This document shows, in pieces, positions 8,144 to 15,669 of a DNA stretch of 64,000 bases. The notes below the pieces were generated by a model. The model searched no databases. It was not told where the DNA came from and saw only the letters and a program-made list of their open reading frames with translations. Origin of the DNA: Leifsonia sp. NPDC080035 (GTDB lineage Bacteria; Actinomycetota; Actinomycetes; Actinomycetales; Microbacteriaceae); contig NZ_CP157390.1 of the NCBI RefSeq assembly GCF_040050925.1, positions 310,001-374,000 on the forward strand, in the 5' to 3' direction. Numbering within the stretch: position 1 is the first letter of the stretch; each line of letters opens with the position of its first letter. Position numbers and translations under genes: made by a program.

Positions 8144-10225
8144 ATGACGCTGCCCAGCTACATCCGCGGAGAGTGGTGGACGCCGGGAGTCGGCGACGGC
8201 GCAGCCGGCGACGGCGCGACCGACGACGGCGCGACCGACGTGCTCGACGCCTCCACCGGCGAGCTCGTCGCCCGGGTCGGCGCGACCGGTCTCGACCTCG
8301 TCGGCGCGGTCGACTACGCCCGCACCGTCGGCCAGGCTTCCCTCGGCGAGCTCACTTTCCACCAGCGGGCGCTGCTGCTGAAGCAGCTGGCGCAGGCGCT
8401 GACCGCCCGCAAGCAGGAGCTGTACGACCTCTCCGCGCGCGCCGGTGCGACCCTCCAGGACTCGTGGATCGACGTGGACGGCGGCATCGGCGCCCTGTTC
8501 ACCTACGCGTCCAAGGGGCGGCGCGAGCTGCCCAACGCCCGGGTCTACGTCGACGGCGCTCCCGAGCCGCTGTCGAAGGACGGCTCGTTCCTGGGCCAGC
8601 ACATCTTCACCCGGCTGCCGGGGGTCGCGGTGCAGATCAACGCCTTCAACTTCCCGGTCTGGGGGATGCTCGAGAAGTTCGCGCCGGCGTTCCTCGCCGG
8701 CATGCCGACGCTGGTCAAGCCGGCCACGCCGACCGCGTACGTCGCGGAGGCCGCCGTGCGGATCATGGTGGAGTCCGGGCTGCTGCCCGACGGATCCCTG
8801 CAGCTGGTCTGCGGCGCGGTGCCCGGCCTCCTGGATGCGCTGCGGCTGGGCGACCTCGTCGCCTTCACCGGGTCGGCGTCCACCGCCGAGAAGCTGCGGC
8901 AGCACGACTCGGTGCAGACGGGCGGCGTGCGCTTCACCAGCGAGACCGACTCCATCAACGCCTCCGTGCTCGGGCCGGACGCGGTCACAGGGACCCCCGA
9001 GTTCGACGCGTACGTGAAGCAGCTCGTGGTCGAGCTGACGGCCAAGTCGGGCCAGAAGTGCACGGCCATCCGCCGTGCGATCGTGCCGGAGCCGCTGGTG
9101 GACGACGTGCTCGCGGCGGTCCGCGAGCGCATCGCCTCCCGCGTAGTCGTGGGCGATCCGCGCGCGGAGGGCGTGACCATGGGTCCGCTCGCGTCGCGCG
9201 CGCAGCGCGCCGAGGTGCTGCGTCAGGTGGCGCGGCTGGTGGAGGCGGGCGGCGAGCTGGTGCTCGGCGGGCTCGACCAGCCGACGGTCGTGCACGCCGA
9301 TGGGAGCCTCGGCGTCGCGACCGAGGGCGCCTTCGTCGCCCCGATCGTGCTGCGGTTCGCCGACGCCAGGACGCCGGAGGCGCACACGGTGGAGGCGTTC
9401 GGTCCGGTCGCGGCCGTGCTGTCCTACCGCACGGCGGGCGAGGCGGCGGAGCTGGTCGCGCTCGGCGGCGGCTCGCTCGTCACCAGCGCGGCGACGCACG
9501 ACGCCGACTTCGCGCGCGAGCTGGTGCTCGCCTCCGCGGCGTACAACGGCCGCATCCTGCTGCTCGACCGGGACGACGCGCGCACCTCCACCGGCCACGG
9601 CTCGCCGGTGCCGCACCTGGTCCACGGCGGCCCCGGCCGCGCGGGCGGCGGCGAGGAGCTGGGCGGGATCCGGGCGGTGCTGCACCACATGCAGCGGACC
9701 GCCATCCAGGGCTCGCCCGACATGCTCACGGCCGTCACCGGGGTGTGGCACGAGGGGGCTGCGACCGGGGACGACGGCGTGCACCCCTTCCGCAAGTCGC
9801 TGGCGACGCTGCGGATCGGGGATCGGGTCGCGAGCGACTCCCGCCGGGTGACCCTCGACGACATCGAGTCCTTCGCGACGTTCACCGGCGACACGTTCTA
9901 CGCCCACATGGACGAGGAGGCGGCGGCCGCGAACCCGTTCTTCCCCGGGCGCGTCGCGCACGGCTACCTGCTGGTCTCCTGGGCGGCCGGCCTGTTCGTC
10001 GACCCGGCTCCCGGACCGGTGCTCGCCAACTACGGGCTGGAGAACCTGCGCTTCCTGACGCCGGTGGTCCCGGGCGACAGCATCCGCGTCGCGCTCACCG
10101 CGAAGCAGATCACGCCGCGCGAGACCGACGACTACGGCGAGGTGCGCTGGGACGCCCGCATCCTGAACCAGCGAGACGAACTCGTCGCCTCCTACGACGT
10201 GCTGACCCTCGTCGCGAAGGAGTAG
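8144..10225 (+). CDS. paaZ: Bifunctional oxepin-CoA hydrolase / semialdehyde dehydrogenase
   Basis: Ring-opening enzyme of the phenylacetyl-CoA pathway: the C-terminal hydratase opens oxepin-CoA and the N-terminal aldehyde dehydrogenase oxidises the semialdehyde. 693 residues, near the usual 680-690. The ALDH domain (about 1-530) holds the nucleophilic Cys in KSGQKCTAIRRA; the MaoC-like domain (about 545-690) holds the Asp/His pair in FTGDTFYAHMDEEAA and the GRVAHGYLLVSWAAGLF helix. The N-terminus has a short GDGAxDDGATD repeat. Ribosome site GGGAGGGAA precedes the ATG. No PaaR-type box is visible in the 48-bp gap upstream. Confidence 0.9.
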   Translation: MTLPSYIRGEWWTPGVGDGAAGDGATDDGATDVLDASTGELVARVGATGLDLVGAVDYARTVGQASLGELTFHQRALLLKQLAQALTARKQELYDLSARAGATLQDSWIDVDGGIGALFTYASKGRRELPNARVYVDGAPEPLSKDGSFLGQHIFTRLPGVAVQINAFNFPVWGMLEKFAPAFLAGMPTLVKPATPTAYVAEAAVRIMVESGLLPDGSLQLVCGAVPGLLDALRLGDLVAFTGSASTAEKLRQHDSVQTGGVRFTSETDSINASVLGPDAVTGTPEFDAYVKQLVVELTAKSGQKCTAIRRAIVPEPLVDDVLAAVRERIASRVVVGDPRAEGVTMGPLASRAQRAEVLRQVARLVEAGGELVLGGLDQPTVVHADGSLGVATEGAFVAPIVLRFADARTPEAHTVEAFGPVAAVLSYRTAGEAAELVALGGGSLVTSAATHDADFARELVLASAAYNGRILLLDRDDARTSTGHGSPVPHLVHGGPGRAGGGEELGGIRAVLHHMQRTAIQGSPDMLTAVTGVWHEGAATGDDGVHPFRKSLATLRIGDRVASDSRRVTLDDIESFATFTGDTFYAHMDEEAAAANPFFPGRVAHGYLLVSWAAGLFVDPAPGPVLANYGLENLRFLTPVVPGDSIRVALTAKQITPRETDDYGEVRWDARILNQRDELVASYDVLTLVAKE

Positions 10226-10239
10226 CGGACCAGCTCCAG

Positions 10240-10306
10240 GCCGCCGAGCACAGGAAAAAGGTCGCGAAATCGGCGATTTCTCGACCCTTTTCCTGTGCTC
10301 GGCGGC
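10240..10306. repeat. 67-bp near-perfect palindrome, copy A
   Basis: Two 32-bp arms (10240-10271 and 10275-10306) with a 3-nt centre and only two mismatches. The ends are GCCGCCGAGCACAGG and its complement. It lies between the convergent ends of paaZ and paaG and probably acts as a two-way terminator. Same length and outer sequence as copies B (17225) and C (19188). Confidence 0.85.
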
Positions 10307-10319
10307 GTGGGCGGGCGGG

Positions 10320-11090
10320 TCAGCGGCCGGTGAAGTGCGGGGGGCGCTTCTGCTGGAAGGCGGCGAAGCCCTCGCGGTAGTCGGCGGTGTCGCGGAGGGC
10401 GGCCTGCGCGGCGTTCTCCGCGTCCATGGAGGACCACAGGTCGAGGGAGCCATCACGCAGCCCCGCGACGATCCGCTTGCTCGCCAGGAAGGCCTGAGTC
10501 GCACCGCGCGCGGCGGCGGCGGCCGCGGCATCCACCTCGTCCGTCAGCCCGTCGGCCGGCAGCGCACGGCTGAACAGACCGCCCGCCACCGCCTCCGCTC
10601 CCGAGAGCAGCCGGCCCGAGTAGATCAGGTCGAGCGCGCGGTGCGGGCCGAGCCGCGAGACCAGCAGCCAGTGGCCGCCGGAGTCGAGGGCCGCGCCGAG
10701 CGCGGCGAACGGCGAGCCGACCTTGGCATCCTCGGCCACGAACACGACATCCGTCGCCAGCAGCAGGCCGAGTCCCACCCCGAGGGATGCGCCCTGGGCG
10801 GCCGCGAACGTCGGCGCCGGGAACGCGCTCATCCGGTGCAGCAGCGGCGTGACCAGCCCGTCGAGGTACGCGGGAACGTCGTCGGTCGCGGGGTCGACGC
10901 CGGCGATGTCGCGTCCCGCGCAGAACGATCGCCCCTCGCCGCGCAGCACGAGCGCGCGGACGCCCGCGCCCTCCGCCTCGGCGTACGCCGCATCCAGGCG
11001 CCGCAGATCGTCCGGCCCGAGGGCGTTCAGGCGCTCCGGCGCGTTCAGCGTCACCCGGGCGATCCCGTCGTCGATGGTCAGCTCGATCAT
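10320..11090 (-). CDS. paaG: 1,2-epoxyphenylacetyl-CoA isomerase
   Basis: Crotonase-fold protein of 256 residues, predicted to isomerise 1,2-epoxyphenylacetyl-CoA to oxepin-CoA. It has GRSFCAGRDIAGVDP and GASLGVGLGLLLATD but, where hydratases have their second glutamate, it carries aspartate in ALGAALDSGGHW, as in PaaG isomerases. Last gene of the paaABCDEG run; the gap to paaE is 8 bp. Ends just before the 67-bp palindrome shared with paaZ. Confidence 0.82.
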   Translation of the reverse strand: MIELTIDDGIARVTLNAPERLNALGPDDLRRLDAAYAEAEGAGVRALVLRGEGRSFCAGRDIAGVDPATDDVPAYLDGLVTPLLHRMSAFPAPTFAAAQGASLGVGLGLLLATDVVFVAEDAKVGSPFAALGAALDSGGHWLLVSRLGPHRALDLIYSGRLLSGAEAVAGGLFSRALPADGLTDEVDAAAAAAARGATQAFLASKRIVAGLRDGSLDLWSSMDAENAAQAALRDTADYREGFAAFQQKRPPHFTGR

Positions 11091-11098
11091 GGCGCTCC

Positions 11099-12187
11099 CT
11101 ACACGTCGTAGTCCACGACGACTTTCTCGGTCAGGGGATGGGACTGGCAGGTCAGCACGTAGCCGCGCTCCAGCTCCTCCGGCTCCAGCGCATAGTTCTC
11201 GGTCATCCGCACGTCGCCGGTGAGCAGCCGCGCCCTGCACGTGCCGCAGACGCCGCCCGCGCACGCGAACGGGACGTCCGGACGGACGCGCAGCGCGGCG
11301 TTGAGCACGGACTCGTTCGCGTCCACCGGAGTGGTCACAGTCGAGGTCTGGCCGTCCAGCGTGAACTCGATCTCCACCGTCTTCTCGCCGTCGTGCACGA
11401 CCACCGGGCGCCCGGCGTCGCCGCGCACCTCCCCCGGCTCCCCGGTCGTGAACAGCTCGAAGTGGATGCGCTCCCGCGGCACGCCGCGCGCCTCCAGCAC
11501 GTCCCGGCACAGCTGCACCAGCTCGAACGGCCCGCACAGGAACCACTCGTCGACTGTCTCCGGGGGCAGCAGGCCGTCGAGCATCCGCTGCAGCCGGTCC
11601 TCGTCGATGCGGCCGGAGAGCAGCGGCGCTGAGCGCTGCTCGCGGGAGAGCACGTGGTGCAGGGCGAGCCGGGACGGGTAGCGGTCCTTCAGGTCGGCGA
11701 GCTCCTCCAGGAACATCACGTCGATCGCTGTGCGGTTGGTATAGACGAGCGTGAACCGGCTGGTGGCGGACGCGGCGAGGATGCTCGAGGCGAGCGCCAT
11801 CAGCGGGGTGATGCCCGAGCCGGCGGCGATGCCGGCGACATGCACGTGGTCCAGCGCGCCGAGGTCTGTGGTGAAGGTGCCCTGCGGACTCATCACGTCG
11901 ATCCGGTCGCCCGGGCGCAGCGCGCTGGTGGCCCAGGTCGAGAACGCGCCGCCGAGGTCGCGCTTGATCGCGACGCTGATCCGCCCGGGCGACGGCGGCC
12001 GGCAGATCGAGTAGCTGCGCCGCAGCTCGTGGCCGTCGACCGTGGCCCGCAGCGCGACGTGCTGACCGGGGAGGTAGTCGTACTCGCCCCGGAGCTCGTC
12101 CGGCACGGCGAAGGTCACCTCGACGCTCGCCGCGGTCAGCGGCCTGACCTCGGCGACGGCGAGCGTGTGGAAGCGCGCGCGGGCCAT
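11099..12187 (-). CDS. paaE: Phenylacetyl-CoA epoxidase reductase subunit
   Basis: Electron-transfer subunit that passes electrons from NADPH through FAD and a [2Fe-2S] cluster to the PaaA di-iron centre. 362 residues: FAD-binding ferredoxin reductase domain (about 1-110, with RRSYSICRPP), NAD-binding domain (about 115-235, with GIAAGSGITPLMALASS), and a C-terminal plant-type ferredoxin with cysteines in CAGGVCGTCRARLL and a later VLTCQ. Domain order and length match PaaE. The start lies 10 bp after the paaD stop. Confidence 0.9.
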   Translation of the reverse strand: MARARFHTLAVAEVRPLTAASVEVTFAVPDELRGEYDYLPGQHVALRATVDGHELRRSYSICRPPSPGRISVAIKRDLGGAFSTWATSALRPGDRIDVMSPQGTFTTDLGALDHVHVAGIAAGSGITPLMALASSILAASATSRFTLVYTNRTAIDVMFLEELADLKDRYPSRLALHHVLSREQRSAPLLSGRIDEDRLQRMLDGLLPPETVDEWFLCGPFELVQLCRDVLEARGVPRERIHFELFTTGEPGEVRGDAGRPVVVHDGEKTVEIEFTLDGQTSTVTTPVDANESVLNAALRVRPDVPFACAGGVCGTCRARLLTGDVRMTENYALEPEELERGYVLTCQSHPLTEKVVVDYDV

Positions 12188-12197
12188 CAGCGCGACC

Positions 12198-12680
12198 TCA
12201 CAGCGCCTTGAAGTGGTCGAACGGCTCGCCGCAGCCCTCGCACACGTACAGGGCCTTGCACGCCGTGGAGCCGAAGTGCGACACCTCCCTCGTCTTCAGC
12301 GACCCGCACTGCGGGCACTTGACGGCGAGGGTGAGCCGCACAGGACCGGCGCCGCTCGGCGGCGCGATGCCGTACGCGCGCAGCGCCGCCTTGCCCGCGT
12401 CGCTGATCCAGTCGGTCGTCCAGGCCGGCGAGAGCACGAGCCGCACCCGGACGTCCCCGAATCCCGCGGCGTCGAGGGCGCGGACCACGTCCTCCCGGAT
12501 GGCGTCCATCGCCGGGCAGCCGGAGTAGGTCGGGGTCATCACGACCTCGACGCCGGTGTCGGTCACCGTCACCTCGCGGAGGATGCCCAGGTCGTCGATC
12601 GTGAGCACCGGCACCTCGGGGTCGAGGACCGCGGCCGCGGTGGCCCAGGCGCGTCCCGCCTCGGCGGCGTGCCCGGTCAC
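12198..12680 (-). CDS. paaD: Phenylacetate degradation Fe-S maturation protein PaaD
   Basis: DUF59/MIP18-type protein of 160 residues, needed to build the metal centre of the epoxidase. The N-terminal MIP18-like domain (about 20-100) contains DDLGILREV and MTPTYSGCPAMD with the reactive cysteine. The C-terminal part holds a four-cysteine zinc ribbon, CPQCGS and later CEGCGEPFDHFK. The GTG start overlaps the paaC stop (GTGA), so the operon is coupled. Confidence 0.87.
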   Translation of the reverse strand: MTGHAAEAGRAWATAAAVLDPEVPVLTIDDLGILREVTVTDTGVEVVMTPTYSGCPAMDAIREDVVRALDAAGFGDVRVRLVLSPAWTTDWISDAGKAALRAYGIAPPSGAGPVRLTLAVKCPQCGSLKTREVSHFGSTACKALYVCEGCGEPFDHFKAL

Positions 12681-13516
12681 CAGCTCGCTCCGGGGTGCCG
12701 GCGAGCGAGCACCTGCAGCTCCGCCAGGAGCGGCCCGAGGTGCTCTGAGTGCCGTCCACGTCGCCCTCCGCCCGAGGAGGCGAATGTGGCCGGCGGCTCC
12801 AGCTCCGCCTCCGCGATCACGGGGGCGATGCCCGACTCGAACGGCTCGTGGAGGGTGGATGGCCGCACCGCGACCCCCTCCAGCCGGTCGATCAGCGGCT
12901 CGTCGTGGAACAGGTCCGCCGTCCACGGCCAGAGGTCGTCGAGCGCCACGAGGGTGCGCCCCCTCGACTCGTCCGTGCCGAGCGCGAGGCGCAGCATCCA
13001 GCGGTCGGCGTGGTCGCGGTGGTAGTCGACCTCCTTGACTGCCTTCGCGGCGACGCCGGCGAGCACCGGGTCGGCGGAGGCGCGCAACCGCTCGTAGAGC
13101 TCGTAGAGGTAGTGGGATGCGGCGAACTGGCGGACGATCGTGTGCGCGAAGTCCCCGTTCGGCTGCTCGAACAGGTGGGCGGAGCGGAACGCGTGCTCGT
13201 CGCGCCAATAGGCCAGGTCGTCCTCGGTACGGCCGTCGGCGGTGCCCGCGTAGCGGAGCAGCGAGCGCGCGTGGCCGAGCAGGTCGAGCGCGATGTTGGC
13301 GAGCGCGACGTCCTCTTCCAGCTCCGGCGCCCGCGAGATCCACCAGCCGAGCCGCTGGGAGAGCACGAGGGAGTCGTCGCCGAGCCAGAGCGCATACTCG
13401 GCGACGTCCGGGCTCGCGGCGGCATCGGAGTCCGCCGCGACGAACTCGGCGGAGAGGGTCACCGCGCTCAGCTCCACGTGACCGTGCGGATCCGTGATCG
13501 TCTCGTCCTCGCTCAC
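12677..13516 (-). CDS. paaC: Phenylacetyl-CoA epoxidase structural subunit PaaC
   Basis: Scaffold partner of PaaA in the epoxidase (PaaAC core). 279 residues, ferritin-like helical fold; the conserved start of the helical region YALWLGDDSLVLSQRLGWWISRAPELEEDVALANIALDLLGHARSLL is visible in pieces at about residues 40-90. It has lost most di-iron ligands relative to PaaA, as is normal for this subunit. An acidic 35-residue N-terminal extension makes it a little longer than the usual 250. ATGA overlap with paaB upstream. Confidence 0.88.
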   Translation of the reverse strand: MSEDETITDPHGHVELSAVTLSAEFVAADSDAAASPDVAEYALWLGDDSLVLSQRLGWWISRAPELEEDVALANIALDLLGHARSLLRYAGTADGRTEDDLAYWRDEHAFRSAHLFEQPNGDFAHTIVRQFAASHYLYELYERLRASADPVLAGVAAKAVKEVDYHRDHADRWMLRLALGTDESRGRTLVALDDLWPWTADLFHDEPLIDRLEGVAVRPSTLHEPFESGIAPVIAEAELEPPATFASSGGGRRGRHSEHLGPLLAELQVLARRHPGASW

Positions 13517-13800
13517 AGGTGCTTCACCCCCTCGGCCTCGGTGTAGTACGTGGCGTGCCGGAAGTTCTTGCCCTCGGCGGACTCGAAGAACGCGTCCTTC
13601 GCGTCCGGGTCGCTCGCCGTGATCGCGTCGGAGCGGACCACCCAGATCGAGACGCCCTCGCCGCGCCGGGTGTAGAGGTCGCGGGCGTTGCGCACCGCCA
13701 TCTCCTCATCCGGGGCGTGCAGCGACCCGACGTGCACGTGGCTGAGCCCGCGGGAGGCGCGCACGAACACCTCCCAGAGCGGCCAGACCTCGGGCGTCAC
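13513..13800 (-). CDS. paaB: Phenylacetyl-CoA epoxidase subunit PaaB
   Basis: Small 95-residue subunit that links PaaAC units and is required for activity. Family marks are WPLWEVFVRASRGLSHVHVG, the HAPDEEMAVRNARDLYTRRGEG helix and a C-terminal NFRHATYYTEAEGVKHL. Normal length. GTG start inside the paaA stop (GTGA) and stop overlapping the paaC ATG. Confidence 0.9.
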   Translation of the reverse strand: MTPEVWPLWEVFVRASRGLSHVHVGSLHAPDEEMAVRNARDLYTRRGEGVSIWVVRSDAITASDPDAKDAFFESAEGKNFRHATYYTEAEGVKHL

Positions 13801-14834
13801 GCGACCGCCCCCGCCCCGACGGGCGCGGCGGTCGCCGCTGCGGCGGTCGCTGCTGCGGTGGCGCGCTTCGCTGCGTATGCCGCCGCGGCCTCCCGCACCC
13901 AGGCGCCGTCCTCGTGCGCCTCCCGGCGACGCTGCATCCGCTGCGCGTTGCACGGCCCACGGCCGGCGATCACCTCCTGCAGCTCGCTCCAGTCGATCGG
14001 CCCGATGTCGTACGCCTGCGTGTTCTCGTTCCAGCGCAGCTCGGGGTCGGGCAGGGTCACACCGAGCGCCTCGGCCTGAGGCACCAGCATCCCGACGAAG
14101 CGCTGGCGGAGCTCGTCGTTCGAGAAGCGCTTGATCTTCCACGCCATCGACCGCGCCGAGTTGGGCGAGTCGCCGTCGGGAGGTCCGAACATCATCAGCG
14201 ACGGCCAGTACCAGCGGTCGACCGCGTCCTGCGCCATCCTTCGCTGCTCCGGCGTCCCGCGCATGAGGGCGAGCAGGATCTCGAAGCCCTGGCGCTGGTG
14301 GAACGACTCCTCCTTGCAGATGCGCACCATCGCGCGGCCGTAGGGAGCGTAGGAGCAGCGGCAGAGCGGCACCTGGTTGCAGATGGCCGCGCCGTCGACC
14401 AGCCAGCCGATCGCGCCGATGTCGGCCCAGCTGAGCGTGGGGTAGTTGAAGATCGAGGAGTATTTCGCGCGTCCGGAGATCAGCTGCTCGGTCATCTCGT
14501 CCCGGGTGATCCCGAGCGTCTGCGTCGCGGAGTAGAGGTAGAGGCCGTGGCCCGCCTCGTCCTGCACCTTCGCCATCAGGATCGCCTTGCGCTTCAGGCT
14601 GGGCGCGCGGGTGATCCAGTTCGCCTCCGGCTGCATCCCGATGATCTCGGAGTGGGCGTGCTGCGACATCTGCCGGATGAGCGTGCGCCGGTAGTCGTCG
14701 GGCATCCAGTCGCGGGGCTCCACGCGGGAGTCGGCGGCGATGAGCTCGTCGAAGCGTGCGCGGCCGGCCGCGTCCTCCGCCCTCTCGTCTGTCTCGTGGA
14801 CGTGCTGCTGCGCCTGCGGTGCCGTGGCCGCCAT
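13797..14834 (-). CDS. paaA: Phenylacetyl-CoA epoxidase catalytic subunit PaaA
   Basis: Di-iron oxygenase that epoxidises the ring of phenylacetyl-CoA. 345 residues, a ferritin-like fold with metal-ligand motifs KVQDEAGHGLYLY and CKEESFHQRQGFE, and the conserved GPIDWSELQEVIAGRGPCN near the C-terminus. The tail beyond about residue 325 is an Ala/Thr-rich extension. First gene of paaABCDE-G, divergent from paaR with the PaaR-type operator between them. No paaK (phenylacetate-CoA ligase) is present in the window, so the substrate must be activated by an enzyme encoded elsewhere. Confidence 0.93.
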   Translation of the reverse strand: MAATAPQAQQHVHETDERAEDAAGRARFDELIAADSRVEPRDWMPDDYRRTLIRQMSQHAHSEIIGMQPEANWITRAPSLKRKAILMAKVQDEAGHGLYLYSATQTLGITRDEMTEQLISGRAKYSSIFNYPTLSWADIGAIGWLVDGAAICNQVPLCRCSYAPYGRAMVRICKEESFHQRQGFEILLALMRGTPEQRRMAQDAVDRWYWPSLMMFGPPDGDSPNSARSMAWKIKRFSNDELRQRFVGMLVPQAEALGVTLPDPELRWNENTQAYDIGPIDWSELQEVIAGRGPCNAQRMQRRREAHEDGAWVREAAAAYAAKRATAAATAAAATAAPVGAGAVA

Positions 14835-14861
14835 TGGCCCTCCTCCGTGCTGACGATCTTT

Positions 14862-14883
14862 ACTGACTGATCGTTCGTTCAGT
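14862..14883. promoter_or_regulatory. PaaR-type operator between paaA and paaR
   Basis: A 22-bp palindrome beginning ACTGACTG, centre CGTTCG, ending TCAGT matches the actinobacterial PaaR consensus at all but two symmetric positions. It lies 28 bp before paaA and 38 bp before paaR, so it should control both. Confidence 0.8.
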
Positions 14884-14920
14884 ATATCGCCCGTCCCGGT
14901 CTTCGTGCCACACTGGGCGG

Positions 14921-15514
14921 ATGACCGACACGCTGCCCAGCGAGGGCCTGCGCCGCGGCCGTCCCGGCTACGACCAGCGCGGCATCCTCGAGGTCGCCGT
15001 CGCCGCGTTCAACGAGCACGGCTACGACGCCACCTCCATCGGGATGCTCGCCGAGCGCCTCGGCCTGTCGAAGTCGGCGATCTACCACCACGTGTCCTCG
15101 AAGGACGAGCTGCTCGCCCTGGCGCTCGATGAGGCGCTCGACGGCTTGGAGGGGGTGCTGCGCTCCCCGGAGGCCGGAACGGGCACGGCGGCGGAACGGC
15201 TCGCGGTCGTGCTGCGCGGCGCGGTGCGGGTGCTCGCCGACAAGCTGCCGTACGTCACGCTGCTGCTGCGGGTCCGCGGCAACACCGACGTGGAGCGGGC
15301 AGCGCTGGCCCGCCGTCGCGCGTTCGACCACGCGGTCGCCGACCTCGTCGCCGAGGCGCGCGCGGAGGGCTCGCTGCGCGCCGACGCCGACCCGGCCGTG
15401 ATCGCCCGTCTGCTGTTCGGGATGATCAACTCGCTCACCGAGTGGTACGACCCCGCCGGGCCGCTCACCCCCGACGAGCTGGCCGACACCATCCTGGCGT
15501 TCACGCTGCGCTGA
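14921..15514 (+). CDS. paaR: TetR-family regulator of the phenylacetate cluster
   Basis: A 197-residue TetR repressor. The N-terminal HTH (about 18-62) reads ILEVAVAAFNEHGYDATSIG then LAERLGLSKSAIYHHVSSKDELL, the C-terminal part is an all-helical ligand domain. Divergent from paaA with a matching palindromic operator, it should repress the paa genes until phenylacetyl-CoA, the inducer known for actinobacterial PaaR, binds. A CACACT hexamer 6 nt before the ATG and no clear ribosome site suggest a leaderless message. Confidence 0.88.
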   Translation: MTDTLPSEGLRRGRPGYDQRGILEVAVAAFNEHGYDATSIGMLAERLGLSKSAIYHHVSSKDELLALALDEALDGLEGVLRSPEAGTGTAAERLAVVLRGAVRVLADKLPYVTLLLRVRGNTDVERAALARRRAFDHAVADLVAEARAEGSLRADADPAVIARLLFGMINSLTEWYDPAGPLTPDELADTILAFTLR

Positions 15515-15538
15515 GCGGGCCGCGACGCCGTCGCCCAA

Positions 15539-15602
15539 CCGACATTTGGCGCAAATCGTGGTCACGGCACCGCTCGTTCCCGACATTTGGCGCAAATCGT
15601 GG
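15539..15602. repeat. Direct pair of ATTTGGCGCAAATCGTGG elements
   Basis: Two identical 23-bp copies (15539-15561 and 15580-15602) with a 41-bp period. The core ATTTGGCGCAAAT is itself nearly palindromic. Inverted relatives occur at 4775-4829. The pair fills the gap between paaR and the monooxygenase gene. Confidence 0.8.
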
Positions 15603-15669
15603 GCCAGGCCCGTTACGCCGCGTGACGCGCGGCGTGCGGCGGGCGCGGCGCCGTTGCATCCTGGAGCGC

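Noticed and set aside
8105..10531. Minus-strand ORF of 808 codons opposite paaZ
   Set aside because: paaZ is unmistakable; the opposite frame is low-complexity and spans into paaG.
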